From assembly GCA_050742335.1 (NCBI GenBank), contig JBOGIR010000431.1:1-5831 (forward strand): a DNA stretch of 5,831 nucleotides. The letters run 5' to 3'. The position numbers and the translations under genes were made by a program. The notes beneath the pieces are model-generated. The model did not search any database. It saw nothing but the letters and a program-made list of their open reading frames with translations, and was not told the origin of the DNA. Source of the stretch: DATCJA01 sp050742335. Its GTDB lineage: Bacteria; Acidobacteriota; Vicinamibacteria; Vicinamibacterales; UBA2999. The first letter of the stretch is position 1; the number at the start of each line of letters is the position of its first letter. This document shows, piece by piece, positions 1-5,831 of the stretch.

Positions 1-454
1 CACGGAGCGCGAAGTCGACGCTCTCGCGGGCCGTCGCCTCGGTCATGAACTTCGGCTGCTGGCCGTTCTCGGTGTCGACGATCTTGTCCTCGCCGTACTC
101 GTAGCAGTAGGTGCAGCTCAGGTTGCACTGATTGGTGACGTTGACGACCAACGTCTGCAGCGGCACCGGCCTGAGCGGCAGCATCTTCGGTGAGGGGACC
201 GGCTTGGCCGACGTCTCGCCGAGCACCCGCACACGTTGAAGCTCGGCGATCGTCTCGGTGACCTCGGCGGCGTCGAAGCGCGCCGAGAGCTCGCGCGTCA
301 GATCGTCGCCGGCCCGAGGACCCTGGCCGAGCGAGTCGAGCACGGCTTCGGCGCATGCATCGAGCGCGAACACCGCGGCGCTCGGCACCAGGTACAGGAA
401 CCGGCGCCCGGCGGCCTCGAACGAATGACACTCGCGAAGGCCGATCACGCTCAT
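1..454 (-). CDS. qhpD: QHNDH maturation radical SAM protein QhpD, N-terminal part (runs off the left edge)
   Basis: This cytoplasmic radical SAM maturase is known from the family to install the intrapeptidyl Cys-to-Asp/Glu thioether bridges in the gamma subunit of quinohemoprotein amine dehydrogenase. The 151 visible residues show the SAM/iron-sulfur motif CNLSCTYC (C110, C114, C117), followed at once by YEYGEDK, as expected for QhpD/PeaB-type enzymes. About 109 residues precede the motif. Within them, residues 20-80 read like a PqqD-like winged helix: a beta-rich start (FLYLVPSAAVFAL), then DACAEAVLDSL, DDLTRELSARF and VTETIAELQRVRVL. This may be a leader-binding RRE domain (inference). The ATG start lies in the ATGA that also ends the alpha-subunit gene, so translation is probably coupled. 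The C-terminal auxiliary-cluster (SPASM-like) part lies outside the window. Assignment is strong because of the motif together with the two upstream qhp-type genes. Confidence 0.9.
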   Translation of the reverse strand, partial: MSVIGLRECHSFEAAGRRFLYLVPSAAVFALDACAEAVLDSLGQGPRAGDDLTRELSARFDAAEVTETIAELQRVRVLGETSAKPVPSPKMLPLRPVPLQTLVVNVTNQCNLSCTYCYEYGEDKIVDTENGQQPKFMTEATARESVDFALR

Positions 455-2175
455 GGTCCCCGAGTGGGATCGAACCGCAGGTAGAGCGGCACGGTCACCA
501 GAAGATGCGCACGGGCACGAAGCGTCGAGGCGGGTTTGCCGCCGACGGCGTCGGCGAGATACGTGGCGACGACCCAGACATCGCCGATGTTGTTGCGCGC
601 GCCCGATCGCGCCGGGTTCGGGCCGTCGATGTTCGGTGTGAAGCGGCCGGTGGCCTCGCTCAACGTCCCGACAAACTTCAGGTCATCGTCTCCGTACGTG
701 GCGGCGTACTCTTCCATGCTCCACGACGCGCCGACGAGGCCGAGATCGATGTCGTCAGGCGTGTCGGCGCGCCCGTCGGCGCCGCTGCTGAACGCCCACG
801 CCTCGAACTGCGCGAGCATTTTCGGGAACCGCTCGCCGCCGACGCGGGCCATCGCCCAGTCCGGCTTCACCTTGATGCCATCGACGCGATCGAACACCGC
901 CAGGGCCTTCGCGCGTGACGCGCCGGCCACGAAGAGGTCGCGCGCGCCCGGCGCGGCGTCTGCCGCAGTATCAACCGCGATCGTTGCCACGTCGGGCGTG
1001 ACGCTGACGACGCGAGACACCGTGAGGCCGGGACCCAGGTCGATGTCGGACGGCCGCAGAGACGAAGCGAAGTTGGCGCCGTAGATCTTCAGCTCCTGCC
1101 CCGACGCGCCTTGTTTCAATGCGGTTCGATCCGTGCCGAGCACGCGCGTCTCGGCGCCGACGCGCTCGAGTTTCACATCGAGGCCAATCTCGTCGTAGCC
1201 GCCGGCGAACCAGCGCCCCTCGATCGTGCGCCAGTCGCGATCGATCATCATCACTTCGCGCAACGCCGAATCGGGCGCCGGCGTCGTCGAGCGACCGCGC
1301 CACTGGAAGCCGGTGTAGACGATGGAACGGCCGGTCCGGGTGACGGTCTCGCCCGTGCGGGCGACGCGATAGGTCGCCGACGTCGTGAACTCGTCCGGCG
1401 CCGACGGATCGGCGGTCACCGTGACGCGACCGTAGATCGGACCCTTGCCCAGTTCCCATCCGCTCAGCGTCCACGTGCCGTCGAGGCGGGGCGAACGCAT
1501 CGTCGCGGACCACGCCGTCCACTCGGGCGTTTTCAACGGGAACGCTCTCGACAGGTGGTCGACGGCCTTCTCGAACGGATGACGCGTGTCTGGCGGCCGT
1601 CCGTCCGGCGACGGATCTCTCGGCGCCGGCCCCGTGCGGCGGAACGCCTGGTTGTCGACCAGCGGATACCAGCCGCGATGCATGGCGATCAGCAGATCCC
1701 ACTCCGTCCGCGTGCGGCGTTGTGCGATCACGCGGCCGAGAGAGTGGCACTTGTTGCACGTGGACTCGGCGTCGCTGCTCGCTGTGTATTTGAAGTCGAT
1801 CAGCCGCCGTTCGGCCTCCCACGCCGCGGGCCTGGCTTCTTCGGGCGCGAGGCCCAGATTGTTCGAGAGGTACTTCACGACCTGACGCGCCGTTTGCGGA
1901 TCGATGTTCAGGCCGTTGAGCGCGCCCATCCGCTGAATCGTCGTCTGCCAGCCCTCGGGCGTGTTGCGCTGGAACGACATGCGCGACATCTGGCCCTTCT
2001 CGTCCGGCTTGTGACAACTGCCGCACGCCTTCTGCACGGTCTGATCGGTGATCGGAATGCCGTCTTCAGGCTTCGCCGCCGGCGCGGCGGCCGGTTGCGG
2101 CGCCTGCGCGCTCGCCACGACGAGTGTGGTCAGGAAAAGAAGCGTCGTGGCGACAAGCGCTCGTTGCCGCATCAT
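451..2175 (-). CDS. qhpA: Quinohemoprotein amine dehydrogenase, alpha (di-haem) subunit
   Basis: This is the large periplasmic subunit of QHNDH (also called QhnDH alpha or PeaA), which takes electrons from the tryptophylquinone of the gamma subunit and passes them out through two c-type haems during primary amine oxidation. The 574-residue product starts with a Sec signal peptide (MMRQR, hydrophobic residues 6-22, likely cleavage after ASA or AQA at 23-25) and a Pro/Ala-rich linker to about 36. Haem sites are CGSCH (51-55) and CNKCH (140-144), and these four are the only cysteines in the protein. The cytochrome domain ends near 182 and includes TEWDLLIAMHRGWYP. Beta-rich domains follow (about 225-340, an IPT-like domain about 345-430, and a last domain to 574), matching the alpha-subunit domain II-IV arrangement. 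The frame is open up to 2508, but that extension overlaps the upstream gene, and the signal peptide fixes the start at 2175 (or 2172). It is somewhat longer than characterised alpha subunits. Confidence 0.93.
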   Translation of the reverse strand: MMRQRALVATTLLFLTTLVVASAQAPQPAAAPAAKPEDGIPITDQTVQKACGSCHKPDEKGQMSRMSFQRNTPEGWQTTIQRMGALNGLNIDPQTARQVVKYLSNNLGLAPEEARPAAWEAERRLIDFKYTASSDAESTCNKCHSLGRVIAQRRTRTEWDLLIAMHRGWYPLVDNQAFRRTGPAPRDPSPDGRPPDTRHPFEKAVDHLSRAFPLKTPEWTAWSATMRSPRLDGTWTLSGWELGKGPIYGRVTVTADPSAPDEFTTSATYRVARTGETVTRTGRSIVYTGFQWRGRSTTPAPDSALREVMMIDRDWRTIEGRWFAGGYDEIGLDVKLERVGAETRVLGTDRTALKQGASGQELKIYGANFASSLRPSDIDLGPGLTVSRVVSVTPDVATIAVDTAADAAPGARDLFVAGASRAKALAVFDRVDGIKVKPDWAMARVGGERFPKMLAQFEAWAFSSGADGRADTPDDIDLGLVGASWSMEEYAATYGDDDLKFVGTLSEATGRFTPNIDGPNPARSGARNNIGDVWVVATYLADAVGGKPASTLRARAHLLVTVPLYLRFDPTRGP

Positions 2176-2185
2176 TGGCTCTGAG

Positions 2186-2191
2186 CCTTCT
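2186..2191 (-). promoter_or_regulatory. Ribosome binding site that decides the qhpA start
   Basis: On the minus strand AGAAGG lies 10 nt before the ATG at 2175 and 13 nt before a second in-frame ATG at 2172. Together with the signal peptide that begins there, it supports this start over the open but gene-overlapping extension to 2508. Confidence 0.5.
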
Positions 2192-2192
2192 G

Positions 2193-2234
2193 CGCTTTCT
2201 GTGGCCCTGGTTATTCGCTTGCTGTGGTCCGGAT
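2193..2234. repeat. Direct repeat in the leader of qhpA, candidate regulator site
   Basis: On the plus strand CGCTTTCTGTGG (2193-2204) and CGCTTGCTGTGG (2216-2227) agree at 11 of 12 bases. Extending rightward to 19 bases each (2193-2211 and 2216-2234) gives 15 of 19 matches. Start-to-start distance is 23 bp, close to two helical turns. A weaker third copy (9 of 12) sits at 2231-2242, next to the qhpG stop codon. The repeats fill much of the 67-bp gap before qhpA. Tandem half-sites of this size are typical of AraC-family activators, and QhpR, the known regulator of QHNDH genes, is an AraC-type protein. The link to such a regulator is inference, since none is encoded in the window. Confidence 0.45.
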
Positions 2235-2242
2235 TTCTGCGG

Positions 2243-3664
2243 CTATTCTGACACAAGCCAACCACGCGCCACGGCGGTCGCCAAAGCAAACAGAAAGTCG
2301 TGCAGCGGCACCGGTCCCTGCCTGCGGAGGTAGGCCTCGTAGAGGCCGGGCACCTCGCGCGCACCGGGCGCCAGCTCGAGCACGACCAGCACATCGACGT
2401 CGCGCACGTGGCGAACGGGCGCTCGATCGCGGGGAACGATCTGGGGTTCGAGCACGATGTCATGTCCGCGGATGCACGGCCGCGGCTCGATGCGCAGGCC
2501 TGGCGCAACCCTGGCTTCGAACGACTCGCTCGCCTTCATGCGGTCGAACGCGGCGCGGATCGCGGCGCCGTCCTGCCAGTCGTCGCGCGGATCGTCCGAA
2601 CGCTCTCCCCAGAACGCGTGCGAATGGCCCTGCGCGGCGGCGGCGAGGAACCGGCGGCTCTCCCAGGAGAAATGCCGTTCGATTTCCCGCTCTCGCGCGG
2701 AGAAGAAGCCGAGCGCGTGCGATCGCATGGCTGGGGCCGTCAGCCAGGTGTGCGCGGTGATGGCGGCAAGCCATCCCGAGGCGAGCGCCTTCTTCACCCC
2801 GGCCGATGACAACGGATCGATGAACGAGCCCGCATCGCCGACCAGCAACCAGCGATCGCCGGCGTATTCACGCGCTCCGTACGTCGAGGCGTCCCGTCCC
2901 CACGCCCCGGCGCGGAGCGTCGCATCCGCGGTCAGCTGCTTGAAGACGCGGGTCTTCGCAATCTCGGCGAGGTAGATGTCCGCCGGTCCCCCCCTAACGA
3001 GATCCGATCGCTCGGGATCGATCATCGCCGACACATGACGCGTGCCTGGCGAGGTTGGCACCGACCACATCCACCCATCGTCGTACGATTCGATCAGCGT
3101 GTGCGTGTCGTCAGGTACCGGCCACGCGCCGTCGCGATGCCACTCGCCGATGAGCGCAATCGTTCGCGGTCCGTCGTCATAACGCCGCAGGTTTTTCGCG
3201 CGCGCCACGAGACCCGCACGCCCCGTGCAATCAAGCACGAACGTGTCAGGCGCGTCCAACGGCTCGGTCATGACTCGCCGCTCGATCCGAACCCCAATCG
3301 CGGCCCCGCGATCGAGCATCAGCTCCGACAGGCGACTGACGTCCAGTTGCCACCCGCGCGCGCCGCTCGCAAATGGCTCCACACGCGCGTCGCCGCCACC
3401 CCACCACACGGTGTTGCCCGTCGACCGAATGAAGCCGGCGCGATCGATGACGTCGGTGATCCCGATCGCATCGAATAACTTGGCGCAGCTTGGTGGAAGC
3501 GAGACGGCGAGCCGGCTCTCCGCGGCGGGACGCGTGATCAAGTGCACGCCGTGACCCCACGCCGCTAACAGGCTGGCCGCGGTCGCGCCGGCGGGACCTC
3601 CGCCAAGGACCAGGACTTCTGCAACAGACTGAGGACGAATCGCCCGCGTCCGTTCACGCGACAC
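2243..3664 (-). CDS. qhpG: QhpG-type FAD-dependent monooxygenase for tryptophylquinone biogenesis
   Basis: The product resembles single-component flavoprotein monooxygenases of the halogenase and geranylgeranyl-reductase fold. In characterised QHNDH systems QhpG doubly hydroxylates the gamma-subunit tryptophan that becomes cysteine tryptophylquinone. Counting from the GTG start (473 residues), the N-terminal Rossmann dinucleotide site is GGGPAG (21-26). A DCTGRAG segment (145-151) and the second FAD motif GDAGSFIDPLSSAGVKKAL (276-294) follow. The roughly 170-residue C-terminal part has no motif I recognise. No signal peptide is visible, so a cytoplasmic site is expected. The frame is open to an ATG at 3751, but that would overlap the upstream gene by about 100 bp with non-conserved sequence. 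The GTG at 3664 gives an 11-bp overlap and puts the first beta strand close to the N terminus. Its Shine-Dalgarno is weak, which fits coupled translation. The flavoprotein call is firm; the QhpG role rests on adjacency to qhpA and qhpD. Confidence 0.85.
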   Translation of the reverse strand: MSRERTRAIRPQSVAEVLVLGGGPAGATAASLLAAWGHGVHLITRPAAESRLAVSLPPSCAKLFDAIGITDVIDRAGFIRSTGNTVWWGGGDARVEPFASGARGWQLDVSRLSELMLDRGAAIGVRIERRVMTEPLDAPDTFVLDCTGRAGLVARAKNLRRYDDGPRTIALIGEWHRDGAWPVPDDTHTLIESYDDGWMWSVPTSPGTRHVSAMIDPERSDLVRGGPADIYLAEIAKTRVFKQLTADATLRAGAWGRDASTYGAREYAGDRWLLVGDAGSFIDPLSSAGVKKALASGWLAAITAHTWLTAPAMRSHALGFFSAREREIERHFSWESRRFLAAAAQGHSHAFWGERSDDPRDDWQDGAAIRAAFDRMKASESFEARVAPGLRIEPRPCIRGHDIVLEPQIVPRDRAPVRHVRDVDVLVVLELAPGAREVPGLYEAYLRRQGPVPLHDFLFALATAVARGWLVSE

Positions 3665-4619
3665 GATCGCCAGGCTCGCGACCCGCGAAATAGGCGTCGA
3701 GGTTGTCGAGGGCGCGGAATCCCATTGCATCGCGGGTCTCGGCGGTGGCACTGCCGATGTGCGGCATCAGAAAGGTGTTGGGAAGCGCGACCAGCCGCTT
3801 GTCGACCCTCGGTTCGTTGTTGTACGCGTCGATCCCGGCCGCCCGCAGCCGGCCCGACGTCAGCGCGTCCACCAGCGCGTCGTCGTCCACGATGGCACCC
3901 CGGGCCGCGTTCACGAAGATGGCGCCGTGTGGCAGCAGGTTGAACAGGCGGGCCGTCATCAGCCCGCGGGTGGCAGGCGTGACATTGCAGTGAACGGTCA
4001 GGACGTCACACAGCGGCAGCATGTCTTCCAGCGTCTCATGAAGGATGGCCCCTTTCTCCTGCTCCGGCGGGAGCCTGCGCACGTCGTGATAGTGGATCGT
4101 CATGTCGAAGCCAGCAGCACGCCTCGCCACGACCTGGCCCACCCGGCCCATGCCGAGGATGCCCAGGCGTTTGCCCGTCACTTGAGTACCGACCATGAAC
4201 GCCGGGCTCCAGTCCTTCCACAGGCCGTCGCGCACGAGCTTTTCGCCTTCGCTGGCGCGGCGGGCGGCGCCGATCATCAGCATCATCGTCAGTTCCGCGG
4301 TGGCGTCCGACAGCACGTCCGGCGTGTTCGTGACGACAATCCCCTTTCTCTTTGCCGCGTCGATGTCCACGTGGTCGAAACCGACCGAGAAGTTGGCGAT
4401 GATCCTCACCTCGCGTGGCAGGCCCTCGAAGACCTCCGCCGAGAAATGTTCGGTGTGACACGGCAGAATGGCCTGGGCGCCCCTGGCGCGTTCGATCAGC
4501 TCGTCCTTGGAGTAGAGCCGGTCGTCGGGGTTGAGCCGTGCCTGGTAGTCGCGTCGAAGCCGGTCCTCCACGGCCGACGGCAGCTTGCGGGTGACGAGGA
4601 CGGCGGGTTTTGCGCTCAT
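3654..4619 (-). CDS. D-2-hydroxyacid dehydrogenase (glyoxylate/hydroxypyruvate/2-ketogluconate reductase family)
   Basis: This NAD(P)H-dependent cytoplasmic enzyme reduces 2-keto acids such as glyoxylate, hydroxypyruvate or 2-ketogluconate to D-2-hydroxy acids. The 321-residue length is normal for the GyaR/GhrB/GRHPR family. Visible features are the substrate loop FSVGFDHVD (77-85), the dinucleotide motif GMGRVG (156-161), NAARGAIVD carrying catalytic R240, NNEP carrying E269, and MPHIGSAT carrying H287, so the Arg-Glu-His triad is complete. After the second beta strand the sequence is HYHDVRR (176-182). It has both an acidic residue and arginines, so NADH or NADPH preference is not clear. 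A good Shine-Dalgarno, AAGGAG (4630-4635), lies 10 nt before the ATG. The gene is first in the leftward unit and its stop overlaps the qhpG start. It could serve amine-derived 2-keto acids or, with the divergent permease, sugar acids. The exact substrate cannot be read from the sequence. Confidence 0.92.
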   Translation of the reverse strand: MSAKPAVLVTRKLPSAVEDRLRRDYQARLNPDDRLYSKDELIERARGAQAILPCHTEHFSAEVFEGLPREVRIIANFSVGFDHVDIDAAKRKGIVVTNTPDVLSDATAELTMMLMIGAARRASEGEKLVRDGLWKDWSPAFMVGTQVTGKRLGILGMGRVGQVVARRAAGFDMTIHYHDVRRLPPEQEKGAILHETLEDMLPLCDVLTVHCNVTPATRGLMTARLFNLLPHGAIFVNAARGAIVDDDALVDALTSGRLRAAGIDAYNNEPRVDKRLVALPNTFLMPHIGSATAETRDAMGFRALDNLDAYFAGREPGDRVA

Positions 4620-4680
4620 GGGAAAGCCTCTCCTTCAGGAACGCCGGCGGTGTTAGCATTCACCCGCCTGCAGCCCGATC
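4620..4680. promoter_or_regulatory. Divergent intergenic region with promoters for both transcription units
   Basis: These 61 bp separate the 2-hydroxyacid dehydrogenase (leftward) from the KdgT-type permease (rightward), so both promoters must lie here or reach into the genes. On the plus strand TGTTAGCAT (4651-4659) resembles an extended -10 box and would leave a leader of only about 15 nt before the permease GTG. No convincing -35 box is seen. The sequence GGTG-N8-CACC (4649-4664) is a weak dyad centred on that box and could be an operator, but the 4-bp arms are short enough to be chance. Confidence 0.4.
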
Positions 4681-5640
4681 GTGAGAATCTACAAATCCAT
4701 CAATCGTGTTCCCGGCGGAATGATGGTCGTTCCGCTGTTCATCGGGATGGTGCTCAACACCTTCTTCCCCGATCTGCTGAAGATCGGCGGTTTTACCCAG
4801 GCCCTGACGGGTGTGGGTTACCCGACCGTTCTCGGCATGTACCTCTTCACGGTCGGCACCAAGTTGACCGTCAGGGCGGCTCCGAAGATGTTGATGCGCG
4901 GCTTCGGCATCCTGACAGCCAAAGTCGGCGTCGCGACCATTTTCGCACTCGCGGTCGCCAGACTATTCGACGGGAACGTCCTGGGCCTGAGCACGCTGGC
5001 GGTGATGGTGGCGATGAGCGACACCAACGGCGGCATGTTCCTGGCGCTCACGAGCGTCATGGGCAACAAGGAGGATTCCGGGACGTATGTGGTGCAGAGC
5101 ATCGAGACCGGACCGTTCCTGACCATGCTGATCTTCGTCGGGACCGGATTGGCGGTCATTCCGTATCTGACGATGATCTCGGTGATAGCTCCAATTGTCG
5201 CGGGCGCCATTCTGGGGAACCTGGATGAGGACATGAAGAACTTCTTCGGGTCTCACGAGGCGATCATCGTCCCGTTCATGGCCTTCACCCTTGGACAAAC
5301 GATCAACCTGAGTGCAGTGGTAACAGCGGGCATCCCTGGCGTCGTGCTCGGCGTGACCGTGGTGATCGTCACTGGGTTTGTGTGCATCGTGGCTGACCGG
5401 CTGCTGGGGGGAACGGGCATCGCCGGAGCAGCGGCCTCCAGCACGGCCGGCAATTCGGCTGCGGTTCCTCAGGCGGTTGCACTGGCCGACACGTCGTTTG
5501 CGCCGATCGCCGGCGCGGCGACCGTGCAAGTGGCGGCGTCCGTGATCGTCACCGCCGTCCTGACGCCGCTTCTGACCTCGTGGTGGTACAAGAGGGTGAA
5601 GGAGCCGGCGCCACACCCGGAAACGGTAGAATCTCCGTGA
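4681..5640 (+). CDS. kdgT: 2-keto-3-deoxygluconate permease (KdgT family)
   Basis: This inner-membrane carrier belongs to the KDG transporter family, which imports 2-keto-3-deoxygluconate, an intermediate of pectin and uronate breakdown, by cation symport. The 319-residue length is close to E. coli KdgT. Conserved family blocks are visible: the N terminus KSINRVPGGMMVVPLF (5-20), GLSTLAVMVAMSDTNGGMF (102-120), SIETGPFLTMLI (140-151), GAILGNLDEDMKNFF (175-189), PFMAFTLGQTINL (198-210), and AASSTAGNSAAVPQAVA (251-267). Hydrophobic stretches suggest about ten membrane segments, and the tail after 303 is hydrophilic. The start is a GTG, chosen because the resulting N terminus aligns with the family. 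No clear Shine-Dalgarno precedes it, so a short leader or weak initiation is possible. It is divergent from the 2-hydroxyacid dehydrogenase, whose relatives include 2-ketogluconate reductases. The substrate is inferred from family and not tested. Confidence 0.9.
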   Translation: MRIYKSINRVPGGMMVVPLFIGMVLNTFFPDLLKIGGFTQALTGVGYPTVLGMYLFTVGTKLTVRAAPKMLMRGFGILTAKVGVATIFALAVARLFDGNVLGLSTLAVMVAMSDTNGGMFLALTSVMGNKEDSGTYVVQSIETGPFLTMLIFVGTGLAVIPYLTMISVIAPIVAGAILGNLDEDMKNFFGSHEAIIVPFMAFTLGQTINLSAVVTAGIPGVVLGVTVVIVTGFVCIVADRLLGGTGIAGAAASSTAGNSAAVPQAVALADTSFAPIAGAATVQVAASVIVTAVLTPLLTSWWYKRVKEPAPHPETVESP

Positions 5641-5691
5641 TCGTGACGCTGACGCCAGGTGCCGAGCTCGGACCCCGCAGCGCCGCGGACA

Positions 5692-5829
5692 TTACTGGCG
5701 CGCTGCCTTTTGCGCCCGGTAATACTCCTCGATCGGCTTGAACGGGCCGAACTTGTGTTGCTCCTGCGGAAACGGGTCGGCGTACGGGCCGTATGGGCTG
5801 TCGATCGGCTTGTCGGCCCGCTTCGGATA
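5692..5829 (-). CDS. C-terminal 45 codons of an unidentified protein (runs off the right edge)
   Basis: This minus-strand frame is open from the window edge to a TAA at 5692-5694. The last 45 residues begin YPKRADKPIDSP and end EEYYRAQKAARQ. They are rich in Pro, Tyr and Lys, look soluble, and contain no motif I recognise. The orientation converges on kdgT with 51 bp between the stop codons. Coding is likely because the composition is protein-like and the frame ends naturally, but the short length limits certainty. No function is proposed. Confidence 0.6.
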   Translation of the reverse strand, partial: YPKRADKPIDSPYGPYADPFPQEQHKFGPFKPIEEYYRAQKAARQ

Positions 5830-5831
5830 AT

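Noticed and set aside
236..1084. Several overlapping plus-strand open frames in the left part of the window
   Set aside because: They are antisense to qhpD and qhpA, mutually overlapping, Arg/Ala-rich and without motifs.
1111..2184. Long plus-strand open frame (357 codons) opposite the alpha-subunit gene
   Set aside because: It is arginine-rich with no recognisable motif and lies wholly antisense to a clear di-haem protein gene. High GC leaves such frames open by chance.
2176..2508. N-terminal extension of the alpha subunit to an ATG at 2508
   Set aside because: The extra 111 codons overlap the end of qhpG and would bury a clear Sec signal peptide inside the protein.
3665..3751. N-terminal extension of QhpG to the ATG at 3751 or 3730
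   Set aside because: It would overlap the dehydrogenase C terminus by 77-98 bp with Pro/Ser/Thr-rich sequence unlike a flavoprotein N terminus. The GTG at 3664 fits better.
3759..5228. 489-codon plus-strand open frame spanning the dehydrogenase (antisense) and the permease (shifted frame)
   Set aside because: It crosses two well-supported genes and the promoter region, and its translation is low-complexity His/Arg/Gly-rich sequence without any family signature.
5662..5671. Perfect palindrome CCGAGCTCGG between the converging genes, considered as a terminator
   Set aside because: It has no loop and no following T-run in either direction, so it does not form a standard intrinsic terminator. 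A 10-bp palindrome in GC-rich DNA can be chance.

Overview
This GC-rich, gene-dense window comes from a bacterium. A Gram-negative with a periplasm is implied by a Sec-exported di-haem protein and the periplasmic amine dehydrogenase family it belongs to. The protein style is compatible with Acidobacteriota, but that assignment is a guess and the window contains no phylogenetic marker.

Layout. Four genes read leftward on the minus strand from 4619 to the left edge: a D-2-hydroxyacid dehydrogenase (3654-4619), a QhpG-type flavoprotein monooxygenase (2243-3664), the di-haem alpha subunit of quinohemoprotein amine dehydrogenase (QHNDH; 451-2175), and the first 151 residues of the radical SAM maturase QhpD (1-454, cut by the window edge). 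The first two genes overlap by 11 bp, the second and third are 67 bp apart, and the last pair overlap by 4 bp (ATGA). This looks like one transcription unit. A 61-bp divergent intergenic region separates it from a rightward 2-keto-3-deoxygluconate permease of the KdgT family (4681-5640). The last 45 codons of an unidentified minus-strand gene (5692-5829) converge on the permease.

How the genes work together. QHNDH oxidises primary amines to aldehydes in the periplasm. Its small gamma subunit carries a cysteine tryptophylquinone cofactor and internal Cys-to-Asp/Glu thioether cross-links. In the characterised systems QhpD makes the thioether bridges, QhpG hydroxylates the cofactor tryptophan, and the alpha subunit passes electrons through two c-type haems. 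The window therefore holds three hallmark parts of this RiPP-like maturation pathway. The gamma subunit, beta subunit, protease (QhpE) and exporter (QhpF) are not in the window and would be expected to the left of position 1. The 2-hydroxyacid dehydrogenase at the head of the unit and the divergent permease suggest a link to 2-keto or sugar-acid metabolism, but that link is inference.

Points for a second look are a near-perfect direct repeat just upstream of the alpha-subunit gene, a possible peptide-recognition (RRE/PqqD-like) domain at the N terminus of QhpD, and the coupling of a 2-hydroxyacid dehydrogenase to the amine dehydrogenase genes. No mobile elements, CRISPR arrays, tRNA or rRNA genes were seen.
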